This document shows positions 29,247-36,680 of a stretch of DNA of 64,000 nt, piece after piece; position 1 is the stretch's first letter; each line of letters starts with the position of its first letter. The DNA comes from Byssovorax sp. GTDB lineage: Bacteria; Myxococcota_A; Polyangia; Polyangiales; Polyangiaceae. The notes below the pieces were generated by a model that was not told the DNA's origin, searched no databases, and saw nothing but the letters and a program-made list of their open reading frames with translations. A program made the translations under genes and the position numbers. The stretch is taken from the NCBI GenBank assembly GCA_025362495.1, contig JANYGI010000063.1:31236-95235 (forward strand), read 5' to 3'.

Positions 29247-30236
29247 ATGAACGCGACGCGACGTTTGGGTATCGGGCTCGGAGTGATGGCGCTGCTGGCG
29301 ACTGCCGCGGGCTGCGGTGGCAGCGCTGCTCCGATGATCGGGGGCTCCGTCAAGGCGCCCCAGGCCGAGGCGTCGGGCGCGAGCGATGCGGTCGCGCAGG
29401 GCTATCCCGGCGGCAACGCCCCGCCGGCTGCGCAGACGGGCTCGACGAGCTCGATGGCCGACGCGGCGCCGATGCCCGCCTCGCCGTCGATGTCGGCGCC
29501 CTCCGCCACGGGCGGGATGGTCCCGCGCGACGCGCCGATGCACGAGGCCGAGAAATCGCGCCGCGCCGAGGAGCCCACCGATCGCCCCGGCCTCGGGACC
29601 GAGTGGGGCGAGACCCGCTTCTCGAAGATCACCACGGTGCCCTTCGTCCGCGCCGACTCCTCGAACCCGTTCGCCACCTCGAGCTTCTTCTACAACGACG
29701 AGCAGGGCGCGCGCGACATGGCCAACCTCAGCGGCTTCCGTCGCTTCGCGGCGGGCTCGGTCGCCACGGCCGGTGGCGTCGTCAACGTCGGCCTGCGCGA
29801 CGAGGGCGGGCGCTTCCTCGGCGGCTTCGCGGCCAGCGGCAAGAGCTACGTCATCGGCGAGGCCGGTCGCCGCTACATCATCGTCGTCCACAACAACACC
29901 GACAACCGCCTCGAGGTCGTCCTCTCCGTCGACGGCCTCGACGTGCTCGACGGCAAGGCCGCGAGCTTCAACAAGCGCGGCTACCTCGTCGATCCGCGCG
30001 CCGAGGTGGAGATCGACGGCTTCCGTCAGAGCGTGGACACCGTCGCGGCCTTCCGCTTCGGATCGGTCCGCGGCTCGTACGCCGCGCAGAAGACGGGCGA
30101 CGCGCGCAACGTCGGCGTCATCGGCGTCGCGATCTTCAACGAGCGCGGGACGAACCCGGTGCCCTGGTCGAGCGACGAAGCCCAGAAGCGCCGCGACGCG
30201 AACCCCTTCCCGGGCCAGTTCGCGACCCCTCCCTGA
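29247..30236 (+). CDS. Lipoprotein of unknown function, 329 aa
   Basis: The ATG at 29247 has GGAGGG six bases upstream. The signal peptide ends in TAAGC; residues 25-110 are low-complexity Ala/Ser/Pro/Met. The C-terminal part (about 115-325) is an ordered mixed domain with YVIGEAGRRYIIVVHNNTDNRLEVVLSVDGLDVLDG. It ends RDANPFPGQF. That stretch looks like a beta-sandwich of the kind in which the NNTDNRLEVV strand resembles secreted-protein modules described in myxobacteria, but I do not recognise a named family. It follows the kinase pair by 65 bases in the same direction. Confidence 0.7.
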   Translation: MNATRRLGIGLGVMALLATAAGCGGSAAPMIGGSVKAPQAEASGASDAVAQGYPGGNAPPAAQTGSTSSMADAAPMPASPSMSAPSATGGMVPRDAPMHEAEKSRRAEEPTDRPGLGTEWGETRFSKITTVPFVRADSSNPFATSSFFYNDEQGARDMANLSGFRRFAAGSVATAGGVVNVGLRDEGGRFLGGFAASGKSYVIGEAGRRYIIVVHNNTDNRLEVVLSVDGLDVLDGKAASFNKRGYLVDPRAEVEIDGFRQSVDTVAAFRFGSVRGSYAAQKTGDARNVGVIGVAIFNERGTNPVPWSSDEAQKRRDANPFPGQFATPP

Positions 30237-30269
30237 GCCCTCGCTCCAGATAGTTGCAGCTCAAACGAA

Positions 30270-31148
30270 TCACGCGCCAAACGCGTCCGCGAACGCGTCG
30301 AACGCCGCCCGCACCCGCGCCGTCGCCCTCCGCCCCGGCGCGCACACCGCGTGGATCGGCGGCCCCTCCACCGCCTCGTCCGCGAACAGCGGCACGAGGC
30401 GGCCCGCCCGCACCAGCCCCTCCACCATGAAGTCCAGCACCTGCGCCACGCCGAGGCCGGCGAGGAGCGCGTCGACGAGCGACGGCGCGTGGTCGAGCAG
30501 CACCCGCGGGCGCACCTCGATCGGGCCTGAAACGAAGCGCCACGGGTGTGGCTTGCCGCTCGGCGCGTCGAGGGCGATCGCGTCGTGCGCGTCGAGCTCC
30601 GCCGGCTTGCGCGGCGTGCCGGCGCGCGCGAGGTAGGCCGGCGCCGCGACCACGACGAGCCGCGTCCCGCGCAGCCTGCGCGCCACGAGCGTCGAGTCCG
30701 GGAGCGGCCCCACCCGGATCGCGACGTCGACGGCCTCCTCGCCGAGGCGCGCGAGGCGATCGGTGACCACCACCCGGAACGAGAGCCGCGGGTGCCGCGC
30801 GCGCAAGATCGCCAGCGCCGGCGGGACGAGCGCGGCCACCACGAACGGCGCCGTCACCGTGAGCTGCCCCGAGGGCTCGCGGCGCGCGCCCTCGACCGTG
30901 GCCCGCGCGCTCGTCACGGCCGTCACCGCGGGGCGGCAGCTCTCGAAGAACAGCTCGCCCTCGCGCGTCGGCGTCACCGCGCGCGATCCGCGCACGAGGA
31001 GCGTCATCCCGAGGCTCGCCTCCAGCGCAGCCACCGATTTGCTCACCGCGGCCGGGCTCACGCCGAGGCGCGCGGCGGCCCTGCGAAAGCTCTTCTCCTC
31101 GACGACGGCGACGAACGGGACCACCCCGCGGAAGAGATCGAGATCCAT
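30270..31148 (-). CDS. LysR-family transcriptional regulator
   Basis: A 292-residue regulator with the LysR winged-helix N-terminus: FVAVVEEKSFRRAAARLGVSPAAVSKSVAALEASLG at about residues 12-46, then the long linker helix and a periplasmic-binding-fold effector domain (QLTVTAPFVVAALVPP, RLSFRVVVTDRL). It is divergently placed from the SDR gene at 31242 with a 93-base shared control region, the classic arrangement where a LysR protein controls its neighbour. The effector molecule is unknown. A small palindrome sits directly in front of its own start codon. Confidence 0.93.
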   Translation of the reverse strand: MDLDLFRGVVPFVAVVEEKSFRRAAARLGVSPAAVSKSVAALEASLGMTLLVRGSRAVTPTREGELFFESCRPAVTAVTSARATVEGARREPSGQLTVTAPFVVAALVPPALAILRARHPRLSFRVVVTDRLARLGEEAVDVAIRVGPLPDSTLVARRLRGTRLVVVAAPAYLARAGTPRKPAELDAHDAIALDAPSGKPHPWRFVSGPIEVRPRVLLDHAPSLVDALLAGLGVAQVLDFMVEGLVRAGRLVPLFADEAVEGPPIHAVCAPGRRATARVRAAFDAFADAFGA

Positions 31149-31151
31149 GGC

Positions 31152-31168
31152 GTCAACCTCAGGTTAAC
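31152..31168. promoter_or_regulatory. Candidate LysR operator
   Basis: GTCAACCTCAGGTTAAC is a 17-base palindrome with one mismatched pair, with core AACCT-C-AGGTT (31155-31165). It starts 4 bases upstream of the lysR start codon in the divergent gap, so it fits an autoregulatory site, but T-N11-A motifs of LysR sites are loose. Confidence 0.35.
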
Positions 31169-31241
31169 AGAAAGGCAACCAAGGCCTCGATTGTCGACCG
31201 GCGGTTCATCCGTACGCTCTGTCCTCGTGGAGGAGATGCTC

Positions 31242-32066
31242 ATGGCGACGCAGAAGACAGCGGTGATCACGGGTGCAACGTCGGGCCTGGGGGAGGCGGC
31301 GGCGCTCTCGCTGGCGAAGGAGGGCTACCGGGTGCTGGTGGTCGGGCGCGACGCCGAGCGCGGCGCCGACGTGGTGAGACGGGCGCGGGCCGCGGGCGGC
31401 GAGGCCGAGTTCCTGGCGGCCGATCTCTTCTCGCTCGCGGACGTGAAGCGTCTCGGTAACGAGATCGCCGCCCGCGCGCCGCGCCTCGATCTGCTCGTCA
31501 ACAACGCCGGCGGATCGTTCGGCGAGCGCGCGCTCACCAAGGACGGCTTCGAGCGCACCTTCGCGCTCAACGTCGCCGCGCCGTACGCCCTCGTCGAGGC
31601 GCTGATCGAGCCGCTCGCGGCCGCGAAGGGGCGCGTCGTCAACATCGTCACCGGCGTCCCCAGCGGCGCGCGCGCCACGCTCGACGAGCTCGTCGGCGCG
31701 AAGAGCAAGGGCGGCATGGGCTCGTACATCCGCGCCAAGCTCGCGCTGCTCACGCTGACGCGGTCCTGGCAGAAGCGGCTCGGCGCGCGCGGCGTCACCT
31801 TCGTCGCGCTCCACCCCGGCATCATCCCGGGGACGCGCTTCGGCTCGCACACGCCCGCGTGGCTGCGCTCGATCATGGAGGGCATCGCGCGCCTGTTCCG
31901 CCTCGCGTCGAGCGTCGACGTCGCCGCCGGGCGCTACCTGCGCGTCGCCACGGGGCCGGTCGAGGGCGGCGGATTTTACTACGAGGGCACGCTGCGCGCG
32001 CCGCCGAAGCAGGCCGACGACGAGGCGTTCGCGAGCGATCTCCGCGCCGCCCTCACGCGCGCGTGA
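31242..32066 (+). CDS. Short-chain dehydrogenase/reductase (retinol-dehydrogenase-like)
   Basis: A 274-residue SDR. ATG 31242 is chosen because GGAGGAG (31229-31235) gives a 6-base spacing; ATG 31236 would leave none. Motifs: TGATSGLG, LVNNAGG, NVAAPYAL, and Y-I-R-A-K as catalytic Tyr/Lys; the Ser usually before it lies in IVTGVPSG. The pattern resembles the WWOX/retinol dehydrogenase-like SDRs. It is divergent from the LysR gene, which probably controls it. Confidence 0.9.
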   Translation: MATQKTAVITGATSGLGEAAALSLAKEGYRVLVVGRDAERGADVVRRARAAGGEAEFLAADLFSLADVKRLGNEIAARAPRLDLLVNNAGGSFGERALTKDGFERTFALNVAAPYALVEALIEPLAAAKGRVVNIVTGVPSGARATLDELVGAKSKGGMGSYIRAKLALLTLTRSWQKRLGARGVTFVALHPGIIPGTRFGSHTPAWLRSIMEGIARLFRLASSVDVAAGRYLRVATGPVEGGGFYYEGTLRAPPKQADDEAFASDLRAALTRA

Positions 32067-32162
32067 GCGAGGCTGACTGCCCCGGAACGAGGGCTGGATC
32101 TCAAACGATTGGAGCGACCGCGCGACTGGGATAGGAGTGCGATCGAGCACCTCGATCCTCGC

Positions 32163-32708
32163 ATGGCGTCCTTCCCTCCCAGCTCGCGTGATCCTTCGAG
32201 GGCGCTCCGCGTCCTCTCGCTCGAGCGCAATCACATCGTCGTCGCGCGCGGGCCGATCGGCGTCGCGATCTGGCGGCGCCCGATGGAGATCGCCTCGGCG
32301 CGCGTCGCCCACGCGGCGCTGCGCGAGGCGGGCAAGAGCCACCCGGGCAACGCGATCTACATCATCGTGATCCGCGGGGGCGTGCCGCCGCCGAACGACG
32401 AGGTGCGCCGCGAGCTCGTGGCCATGGTGCGATCGGGCGCGAGCGCGTACCGCGGCGTGGCGATCGTCGCCCTCGGCAACGCCTTCGTCGTCTCGCTCGT
32501 GCGGAGCGTCGTCGCGGGGATGCAGATGATCGAGCGCCCCGCGTTCCCGATGAAGGTCTTCGGCGACATCCACGCCATGACCGCGTGGCTCGGCGGCCTC
32601 GGCGGCCCCGCCGGAGCCGCGCGCGACGCCGAGGACACGTTCGAGCAAGCGTCGACGCGCCTCGACGCCAAGGTCGCTGCCGAGCGCGCGTTGCGGCCGC
32701 GGCCCTGA
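32163..32708 (+). CDS. STAS-like domain protein of unknown function
   Basis: An alpha/beta protein of 181 residues from ATG 32163. Residues about 20-145 show the STAS/SpoIIAA-like order of strands and helices: IYIIVIRGG, PNDEVRRELVAMVRSGASAYRGVAIVALGN, FPMKVFGDIHAMTAWL. No phosphorylatable Ser/Thr in the usual D-[ST] motif is evident. The C-terminus is polar and probably disordered. Similar proteins are often multi-copy in Polyangiales; their role is unknown. It faces the TetR gene tail to tail. Confidence 0.6.
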   Translation: MASFPPSSRDPSRALRVLSLERNHIVVARGPIGVAIWRRPMEIASARVAHAALREAGKSHPGNAIYIIVIRGGVPPPNDEVRRELVAMVRSGASAYRGVAIVALGNAFVVSLVRSVVAGMQMIERPAFPMKVFGDIHAMTAWLGGLGGPAGAARDAEDTFEQASTRLDAKVAAERALRPRP

Positions 32709-32712
32709 ACGT

Positions 32713-33330
32713 TCAGGCCCGCAGGAGCGTGAGCAGCGCGGCGGCGCCGCCCGCGAGATCGATGGGGAAATGCAGCTCGCCCATCGTCTCGACCCCGAGC
32801 ACGATGGCCACGAGCAGCGTCGCCGTGGCCGCCGGGTCCACGTCGGTGCGCATCCGGCGCGCGGCCTGGCCGGCGCGGATGGCCTTGATGACACGGGAGC
32901 GCGCCTCTTCGAGGAAGCCCACGTAGTACTTCCGCAGCTCGCGGGAGCGCGCGCACGCCGCGAGGAACTGGTGCGGCGGGATCTGCCCGAAGGACACGAA
33001 GCGCGCGGGCTTCGACATCGCGGCGAAGGCGGCGATGGCGTGCTCGAGATCGAAGCCGCCCTCGGTGCCGAGGAGCACGGCGTCGAGGAAGCCGTGCGTC
33101 GCCTTCTGCATCACGGCGACAATGAAATCTTCGCGGGCCTGGAAGTGAACGTAGAAGGCGCCGCGGGTGAGGCCGGCGTGAGCGCAGATCGCGTCGAGGC
33201 TCGGCGCGTCGAGCCCCTCCTTCGCGAAGAGCGCGAGGCCGGCGTCGAGGAGCGCCTCGCGGGTCTCCTGCTTCGCCGCCTCGCGCACGCTCATGACCTT
33301 CGGCGCAGGGGCGCGGGTTCTTCGGGGCAC
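32713..33330 (-). CDS. TetR-family transcriptional regulator of the alkB region
   Basis: The full frame from GTG 33330 gives 205 residues; ATG 33294 gives 193 residues and is equally plausible. The HTH at about residues 18-62 reads KQETREALLDAGLALFAKEG, then SLDAICAHAGLTRGAFYVHF, a textbook TetR DNA-binding segment. The C-terminal ligand domain is helical with no recognised ligand motif. The gene starts 11 bases from a paired TACG-N4-CGTA operator, and the same palindrome occurs in front of alkB and in the wall-hydrolase gene, so I infer local control of all three. The ligand may be a lipid or alkane. Confidence 0.92.
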   Translation of the reverse strand: MPRRTRAPAPKVMSVREAAKQETREALLDAGLALFAKEGLDAPSLDAICAHAGLTRGAFYVHFQAREDFIVAVMQKATHGFLDAVLLGTEGGFDLEHAIAAFAAMSKPARFVSFGQIPPHQFLAACARSRELRKYYVGFLEEARSRVIKAIRAGQAARRMRTDVDPAATATLLVAIVLGVETMGELHFPIDLAGGAAALLTLLRA

Positions 33331-33340
33331 CCGCCTGACC

Positions 33341-33384
33341 TACGCGCTCGTACGTGAAAAATCAAACTCACCTACGAGCGCGTA
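33341..33384. promoter_or_regulatory. Paired TetR operator (TACG-N4-CGTA twice)
   Basis: TACGCGCTCGTA (33341-33352) and TACGAGCGCGTA (33373-33384) are exact reverse complements of each other, and each is itself TACG-N4-CGTA. Their centres are 32 bases apart. The inner flanks CTCGTACGTGA and TCACCTACGAG extend the dyad with one mismatch. The element lies 11 bases before the TetR start. Confidence 0.8.
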
Positions 33385-33400
33385 TGCCGTCCCGGCAGGC

Positions 33401-35230
33401 TCAGTAGGAAGCGCAGTTCGCCAGGTGATAGACCCGCAGCGTCGAGTAGGCGCCGACATAGGGCCCGAGCGCCGACGTGCTCAGGGTGTTCCCGATCGGG
33501 CTGTGGAGGTGGGGGTTGTTGTGGAAGTCGGCGAGGATGGCTTCCACGTTCGTCCCGCCGACGACCACCAGGCCGATGTGGCCGCAGTTCTCCGTGCCTC
33601 CCGGCTCGACGCAGAAGCCGCTGCCCGCGTCGTTGCTGTCGATCACGATGTCGCCGGGACAGGCGCGCACCGCGGTGTTCGAGGGCGTGTACTCGTCGAA
33701 GGGCACGCCGGCGCTGGTGAGGTATCCGTACGTCGTCGGTACCCAGGTGGAGTAAGCAATCCCGAGGTGCCCGGCCGAGACGGCGGAGTCGCTCACGAAC
33801 TCGGCGCACTCGCCCTTGCCATCGTCCCAGTGCGCGTCGGCGTAGGCGATGGCCGCGGCCGGACTGTAATTACCGGTGATCGCCGAGCCGATCGGGTTCT
33901 TGGCCTGGGGCGCCGCGCAGGCCCAGGGGCTCTGGGTGTGGTCACACGAGCTGCCGCTCGCGCAATCGGTGTCCGCGTGGCAGCCGGCCAGGCAAACATG
34001 GCTCGAGGCCCCGCAGATCACCCCTTGCCCGGAGAGCCCACCGCTGCACTCGGCGTCCTTGCTGCAAGCTCCGCCGAGGGGCTGCTTGACCGGCATGCAC
34101 GCCCAGCTCCCGCCCGCCTGATTGCAGCTCGATCCGGACGGGCAGTCCTGCGCCGACATGTGGCAACCGACGATGCAAACATGGCTCGACGCGCCGCAGA
34201 CGCGCCCGCTGCCCGCCTTGCCGCCCGTGCAGGCCGCGTCGGTCGTGCACGGCGTCCCCAGCGCCGGCGGAGCGACAGCGCATTGCCAGTGAGCCTGGGT
34301 CTTGTCGCAGGTGCTGCCGCCCGCGCAATCCGCGCTGGTGTGACAGCCATCGATGCATTGCCCCGCGGTGGTGCCGGTGTTGGAGCAGATCACATCGAGT
34401 CCGCCCACGAGGTGATTGCAGTCCGCGTCGGCCTGGCACATCGCGCCGCCGGGGGTGATGCTGCCAGTCTTCGGGCCGGTGTAGCCGAGCGTCTTGGCGT
34501 AACCGGTCCAGTTCTTCCAGAAGAGATAGTTCCCGAACGGGGCCGCGTTCCCGCCCGAGGTGTGATCACCCACCCACGGCGTGTACGTGTAGAGCACCGC
34601 CGCCGCCTTGCCGGCGGGGGCGATGGAGTAACCGTCGGAGGTGGTCTTCGCGCTCCCCACCTTCCAGCCCGAGATCGTCGATCCCTTGCTGGTCAGATCG
34701 TCGAGGTAGCTCCGGGTCAGGTCGCCGGCGCAGTCGAGCTGGGCCGTGAAGCCCGAGTACTGCGGATCGCAGCCGCCGCCATCGGGGCAGCCGCAGCCGA
34801 AGGCCGCCGCGAGATCGGCGGCGGGGCACACCGACGCCGTGTTGCCGATGAGCGAGGACTCCTTCTGCAGGTGAGTGAGGAGGAAGAGCGGGCTGAGGCC
34901 GTATTTCTTCGCGGTCTGGACCACCAGGGCCCCGACCGATTGGCCTCCGAACGTCATGCCGGCGAGGCACGACGCCTGGTTGTCGATGCTCGGATACGGC
35001 TTCGAGAGAAAGGCGTCGACCTGCGACGCGGTGAGCGCGCCGGTGTCGAAGAGCTCGGCGTCCTCGATGATTCGATTGCGGTCGAAGGTGGTGGTGGTCG
35101 CGTCGTCGCGAATGGCGGTTTCGTCGTTCTCCTGGCTCGTGGGGCCGGAGGGCGCGCAGGCCGTAACGAGCGCTGCCCCCGCGAGAGCGAGGAGCAGTGC
35201 GCAACGTTCAGATACGGTTCCGTATGTCAT
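33401..35230 (-). CDS. Multidomain wall-hydrolase-like lipoprotein
   Basis: A 609-residue lipoprotein from the ATG ending at 35230; lipobox ALVTAC. Residues about 70-270 look like a lysozyme-type glycosidase region (LSPLFLLTHLQKESSLIGN with a plausible catalytic Glu; later LFWKNWTGYAKTLGY). Three Cys-rich units of about 50 residues follow (C-x4-DAxC ... SxCD/N). The C-terminal 150 residues contain CAEFVSDSAVSAG, HIGLVVVGG and FHNNPHLH, resembling a CHAP or amidase_6 Cys/His domain. I infer peptidoglycan or polysaccharide cleavage on the cell surface; activity is not proven. A TetR-type palindrome overlaps codons 2-6. Confidence 0.75.
   Translation of the reverse strand: MTYGTVSERCALLLALAGAALVTACAPSGPTSQENDETAIRDDATTTTFDRNRIIEDAELFDTGALTASQVDAFLSKPYPSIDNQASCLAGMTFGGQSVGALVVQTAKKYGLSPLFLLTHLQKESSLIGNTASVCPAADLAAAFGCGCPDGGGCDPQYSGFTAQLDCAGDLTRSYLDDLTSKGSTISGWKVGSAKTTSDGYSIAPAGKAAAVLYTYTPWVGDHTSGGNAAPFGNYLFWKNWTGYAKTLGYTGPKTGSITPGGAMCQADADCNHLVGGLDVICSNTGTTAGQCIDGCHTSADCAGGSTCDKTQAHWQCAVAPPALGTPCTTDAACTGGKAGSGRVCGASSHVCIVGCHMSAQDCPSGSSCNQAGGSWACMPVKQPLGGACSKDAECSGGLSGQGVICGASSHVCLAGCHADTDCASGSSCDHTQSPWACAAPQAKNPIGSAITGNYSPAAAIAYADAHWDDGKGECAEFVSDSAVSAGHLGIAYSTWVPTTYGYLTSAGVPFDEYTPSNTAVRACPGDIVIDSNDAGSGFCVEPGGTENCGHIGLVVVGGTNVEAILADFHNNPHLHSPIGNTLSTSALGPYVGAYSTLRVYHLANCASY
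35212..35225. promoter_or_regulatory. TACG-N4-CGTA palindrome at the start of the wall-hydrolase gene
   Basis: ATACGGTTCCGTAT matches the same operator form as the TetR and alkB sites. It lies inside codons 2-6 of the minus-strand gene, where a bound repressor could block elongation or initiation. Confidence 0.6.
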
Positions 35231-35455
35231 GTGGACCGAGAGAGCAAGGACCGGACCGACACCCGATCTCGACATGTGGATATCGTCCGAACGTAAATCC
35301 GAACCTCATCCGGGTTCAAAACACGATGTTACGCCGGATGGCAGATGCAACAATACACCAGCGCTGGATGAGACCTGGGGTAACGCTCATCCACCTGGAT
35401 CAATCAGCCTGGTGCAGCCGTGGTCCATCCATGCCGGGGATCGTGTATCATTCCC

Positions 35456-35507
35456 TTGACATACGGGCCCGTATGTGAAATGTTCAGTTCACATACGGAT
35501 TCGTATG
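35456..35507 (+). promoter_or_regulatory. alkB promoter with paired TetR operators
   Basis: A perfect -35 element TTGACA (35456-35461) is followed by the 16-base palindrome CATACGGGCCCGTATG (35460-35475) lying in the -35/-10 spacer. A second site, CATACGGATTCGTATG (35492-35507), follows. Centres are 32 bases apart, exactly as in the TetR promoter. The inner flanks CCGTATGTGAA (35469-35479) and TTCACATACGG (35488-35498) are perfect inverted copies. A -10 near AATGTT (35479-35484) is weak. The rest of the 307-base gap shows no gene. Confidence 0.8.
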
Positions 35508-35537
35508 TTAACTGAACCGAAGAGGAGCCCGCGACCG

Positions 35538-36635
35538 ATGAGCCTCGCCACCGCCGCCACAGCGCCCGCCACGCCCGCGCTCGAGCACGCCAAGATCTGG
35601 GCGCTGCACCTGCTCTGCTTCGCCCTGCCGCTGCTCACGCTGGGCTTCGTCGTCACCGGGCCGCACCGCTGGTACGTCGGGCTCGCCTCGCTCGCGGTGA
35701 TCCCGATCTTCGCGGCGATCGACAGCCGGAGCGGCCCGGCGAAGCACCTGCCCGCGGCCGATCTGCCGGCCCTCCCGTTCGACATCACGCTCCTCGCGCT
35801 CGTCGCCCTCCAGCTCGTCAACGTGGTCCTCGCGCTGCGGATGGTCGCGCACGCGGGGCTCTTCTCGGTCGACGCGCTGGCGACGGCGGTGCTCGTCGGC
35901 GCCAACTCGGGCTACTCGGCCATCGTCGTCGCGCACGAGCTGATTCACCGTAAATCAAAGGCGATGCAGCTCCTCGGCCGGCTCATGCTCTGGACGGTGA
36001 TGTACGATCACTTCTTCACGGAGCACGTCCGCGGCCACCACCTGCGCGTCGCCACGGACGACGATCCGGCGACGTCGCGCTTCGGCGAGACCTACGGGCA
36101 GTTCTGGAATCGCACCGTCTCCGGGCAGCTCCGGAGCGCCTTCCGCATCGAGGCCAAGCGCCTCGGCGACGAGGACATGCGGTGGAGTGATCGCCGCTCG
36201 CTCCGCAACACGGTGGTCCATGGAATCGCGATCCAGATGGCGATCGCCGCCGCGTTCTTCCTGGTGCTCGGGCCGGCGGCGGGCGTGGTGTTCCTGCTCC
36301 AGGCCTACGTCGCGGTGCGCCTCCTCGAGGCGGTGAACTACTTCGAGCACTACGGCCTGCGCCGCGCCGGCCGGAAGGTGCGCCCCGTCGATTCGTGGGA
36401 CAGCGACTCGTGGTTCACGCTCTTCGCGCTCGTCGGTCTGTCGCGCCACGCCGATCACCACGCCTACGCGGCGCGCCCGTATCAATCGCTCCGCCCCTGG
36501 GCCGAGAGCCCCAAGCTGCCGAGCGGCTACGTCGGGATGGTGGTGCTGGTGATCTTCCGCAACGCCGAGGTGCGGCGGCTCCTGGAAGCGGAGCTGCGCC
36601 GCACCCGGCTCGGGCCGTTCGCCGAAGCGGCGTAG
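35538..36635 (+). CDS. alkB: Alkane 1-monooxygenase (AlkB family)
   Basis: A 365-residue integral-membrane di-iron monooxygenase; ATG 35538 has GAGGAG 11 bases upstream. About six hydrophobic segments frame the eight-His box: HELIHRKS, EHVRGHHLRVATDDDPATSR and LSRHADHHAYAARPYQSLR, plus the AlkB hallmark LLEAVNYFEHYGL. These signatures separate true alkane hydroxylases from fatty-acid desaturases. It would hydroxylate the terminal carbon of medium-chain alkanes in the inner membrane. It needs rubredoxin, which is neither fused nor encoded nearby. Regulation by the TetR protein at 32713 is inferred from shared operators. Enzymes on other hydrocarbons or fatty acids cannot be excluded. Confidence 0.93.
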   Translation: MSLATAATAPATPALEHAKIWALHLLCFALPLLTLGFVVTGPHRWYVGLASLAVIPIFAAIDSRSGPAKHLPAADLPALPFDITLLALVALQLVNVVLALRMVAHAGLFSVDALATAVLVGANSGYSAIVVAHELIHRKSKAMQLLGRLMLWTVMYDHFFTEHVRGHHLRVATDDDPATSRFGETYGQFWNRTVSGQLRSAFRIEAKRLGDEDMRWSDRRSLRNTVVHGIAIQMAIAAAFFLVLGPAAGVVFLLQAYVAVRLLEAVNYFEHYGLRRAGRKVRPVDSWDSDSWFTLFALVGLSRHADHHAYAARPYQSLRPWAESPKLPSGYVGMVVLVIFRNAEVRRLLEAELRRTRLGPFAEAA

Positions 36636-36656
36636 ATGATTCACATGTGAATCATC
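36635..36656. terminator. 22-bp perfect palindrome between convergent genes
   Basis: GATGATTCACATGTGAATCATC starts on the last base of the alkB stop codon and is followed by a partial repeat, GTGGATCATCC. The next gene on the other strand ends at 36681. A bidirectional terminator is the simplest reading; the TTCACATGTGAA core could also bind protein. Confidence 0.5.
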
Positions 36657-36680
36657 CAGGTGTGGATCATCCGGTCGGGA

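Noticed and set aside
23157..32108. CTCAAACGA recurring near gene ends at about 23157, 30254 and 32100
   Set aside because: Only the first copy is part of a palindrome; the other two have no partner arm, and three nonamers in this span are too few to call a repeat family.
33293..35296. A 667-codon plus-strand frame opposite the wall-hydrolase lipoprotein
   Set aside because: Antisense shadow: the minus strand has a lipobox, Cys-rich repeats and a CHAP-like end, while the plus-strand frame is Arg/Ala/Val-rich without motifs.
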